Shown here: positions 33,235 through 34,236 of the stretch, piece after piece | Position numbering within the stretch: position 1 is the first letter of the stretch | How the letters are laid out: every line of letters begins with the position of its first letter | Origin: Chloroflexota bacterium | GTDB lineage: Bacteria; Chloroflexota; Anaerolineae; Promineifilales; Promineifilaceae | Assembly: GCA_003696605.1 (NCBI GenBank) | Contig: RFGV01000237.1 | Location: 1-34,236, forward strand | Direction of reading: 5' to 3' | DNA length: 34,236 bases | Notes under the pieces: model-generated | The model's database searches: none | Told to the model about the DNA's origin: nothing | What the model saw: only the letters and a program-made list of their open reading frames with translations | Position numbers and translations under genes: made by a program

Positions 33235-33846
33235 CTACTCCTTAAACTCCTGCCGACCTTCCAACGCACGCCCCAATGTAATCTCATCTGTATATTCCAG
33301 GTCTCCCCCTACCGGCAAGCCCCGTGCCAACCGCGTCAGACGAATATTCAAACCAGCCAACCGCCGCTGCAAATACAAAGCCGTTGACTCCCCTTCCAGA
33401 GTTGGATTCGTCGCCAGAATAATCTCTTTGAAATTCCCTTTTTGCACTCGTTCGACCAATTCAGCAATACGCAAATCTTCTGGACCAACCCCTTCAACTG
33501 GAGAAATTGCCCCGTGCAAAACATGATAGAGGCCATGATAGGCCCGTGACCGTTCGATCGCCACCACATCTAATGGCTCTTCTACGACACACAAAAGCGT
33601 TCGGTCACGCCCTAAATCTTCACAAACGAGGCAAGGATCCTCTTCTGTAATATTAAAGCAAACCGAACAAAAGCGGGTGCGTTCCTTCAGTTCCCGCAAA
33701 GCATCCGAGAGGTCAAAGGCCTGATCATCAGCGGCACGCAACAGGTAAAATGTGAGCCGCGCCGCTGATTTGGGGCCAATGCCAGGCAATCGGGCAAATT
33801 CGTCAATCAACCGCTGTACTGGGCGAGGCAGGACGTTTGTGGCCAC
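33235..33846 (-). CDS. recR: Recombination protein RecR
   Basis: Ring-forming RecFOR-pathway protein that works with RecO to load RecA at gaps. The 203 residues show the N-terminal helix-hairpin-helix (IDEFARLPGIGPKSAARLTFYLL). A zinc motif follows: CSVC, then CLVC. The TOPRIM domain contains LLCVVEEPLDVVAIERS, YHVLHGAISPVEGVGP and ATNPTLEGESTALYL. The start is a GTG only two bases after the ybaB stop, so translation is probably coupled. There is no strong ribosome site beyond a G-rich stretch at the end of ybaB. No clear terminator is visible between recR and the tRNA promoter. Confidence 0.96.
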   Translation of the reverse strand: MATNVLPRPVQRLIDEFARLPGIGPKSAARLTFYLLRAADDQAFDLSDALRELKERTRFCSVCFNITEEDPCLVCEDLGRDRTLLCVVEEPLDVVAIERSRAYHGLYHVLHGAISPVEGVGPEDLRIAELVERVQKGNFKEIILATNPTLEGESTALYLQRRLAGLNIRLTRLARGLPVGGDLEYTDEITLGRALEGRQEFKE

Positions 33847-33848
33847 TG

Positions 33849-34226
33849 TTACAAACCACCCAAACCACCAAGCAGATCGGTCAGACCACCACCCAGGCCA
33901 CCGGTGATGCTCTCCATCCGCTCGGCGGCCATTGTCTGTGATTGTTCAATAGCCGCATTGACAGCAGCTACCAGCATATCTTGTAACATTTCCACGTCAT
34001 CACCGTCTAATAGTTCAGGGTCAATCTCAATAGCCTGAACACGCTGATGCCCGGTAATGGTAATGCTAATGGCCCCCCCCCCAGCCGTGACGGTAACGGT
34101 TTCGTGGGCCAGGGCTTCTTGGGCTTCGGCCATTTGTTGTTGCATTTGCTGGAATTGTGCCAGCATGTTTCGCGGATTTGCTTTTGGCTTTTTGGCTTTG
34201 CCACTACGATATGGTCTTTTGCTCAT
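33849..34226 (-). CDS. ybaB: YbaB/EbfC family nucleoid-associated protein
   Basis: Small DNA-binding protein (125 aa) of the YbaB/EbfC family, usually encoded between dnaX and recR, as probably here. It has a basic N-terminal tail (SKRPYRSGKAKKPK), a Gln-rich helix (MLAQFQQMQQQMAEAQEAL), the TVTAGGGAISITITGHQRVQAIEIDPELL core, then a helix and a Gly/Leu-rich tail ending GGLGGL. ATG 34226 has GGAG six bases upstream. The coding strand contains a run of ten G (34073-34082 on +, as C) across the Gly-Gly-Gly, a possible slippage site. The upstream gene is outside the window. Confidence 0.94.
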   Translation of the reverse strand: MSKRPYRSGKAKKPKANPRNMLAQFQQMQQQMAEAQEALAHETVTVTAGGGAISITITGHQRVQAIEIDPELLDGDDVEMLQDMLVAAVNAAIEQSQTMAAERMESITGGLGGGLTDLLGGLGGL

Positions 34227-34236
34227 TATAAACTCC

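Noticed and set aside
1-34236. CRISPR arrays, insertion sequences, integrases or attachment sites
   Set aside because: No direct-repeat array, transposase-like protein or terminal inverted repeats were seen; the only dispersed repeat is the palindrome.

Overview
The window is one continuous bacterial chromosome segment of about 50% GC. It is almost entirely coding, with no insertion sequence, phage gene or CRISPR array that I can see. The gene set suggests an aerobic or facultatively respiring member of the Chloroflexota, perhaps near Anaerolineae or Promineifilum-type lineages. The hints are a full nuoA-N set with heme A synthase, a fused alpha-beta glycyl-tRNA synthetase, a short GlmU-like protein and a variant DnaG zinc site. 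This placement is inferred from recalled protein families, not from a search.

Layout from left to right. A 5'-truncated ftsK is followed by heme A synthase (ctaA) and a DUF72 gene, all on +. nuoN follows on -, with its own terminator. A two-gene + unit (DoxX-like protein, DUF5996 protein) ends in a strong terminator. Converging on it from the right is a - unit of a calcineurin-like phosphoesterase and a molybdopterin oxidoreductase. Then comes the large - strand operon nuoA to nuoM (23403 down to 9814), with a promoter before nuoA and a terminator after nuoM. Together with the detached nuoN this gives all 14 subunits of a proton-pumping NADH dehydrogenase. Upstream lies the - strand dnaG-rpoD pair, then glyQS, recO, cdd and a glmU-like gene, then tRNA-Gln(UUG), and finally recR and ybaB at the right edge.

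The most unusual signal belongs to no single gene. The palindromic octamer ACGGCCGT occurs 36 times in 34 kb by my hand count, where about 0.5 would be expected. Copies often extend toward GGAAACGGCCGTTTCC. They lie in coding DNA in all three frames (read as TAV, GR or RP), in the nuoN-doxX intergenic region, over the start codon of the DUF72 gene, and as a head-to-head pair that forms the hairpin of the rpoD terminator. Many copies also sit where local GC skew inverts: the 5' side is G-rich and the 3' side C-rich on either strand. This resembles the cyanobacterial HIP1 phenomenon or a DNA-uptake-type repeat, but with a different sequence and an added strand-composition signature. I regard it as the main candidate for an undescribed system here.

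Functional links: Nuo complex and CtaA point to an electron transport chain ending in a heme A-type oxidase. ftsK, dnaG, rpoD, recO, recR and ybaB are core chromosome-maintenance genes, and glyQS and tRNA-Gln serve translation. The phosphoesterase-molybdoenzyme pair between nuoM and nuoN is the most accessory-looking part of the window.
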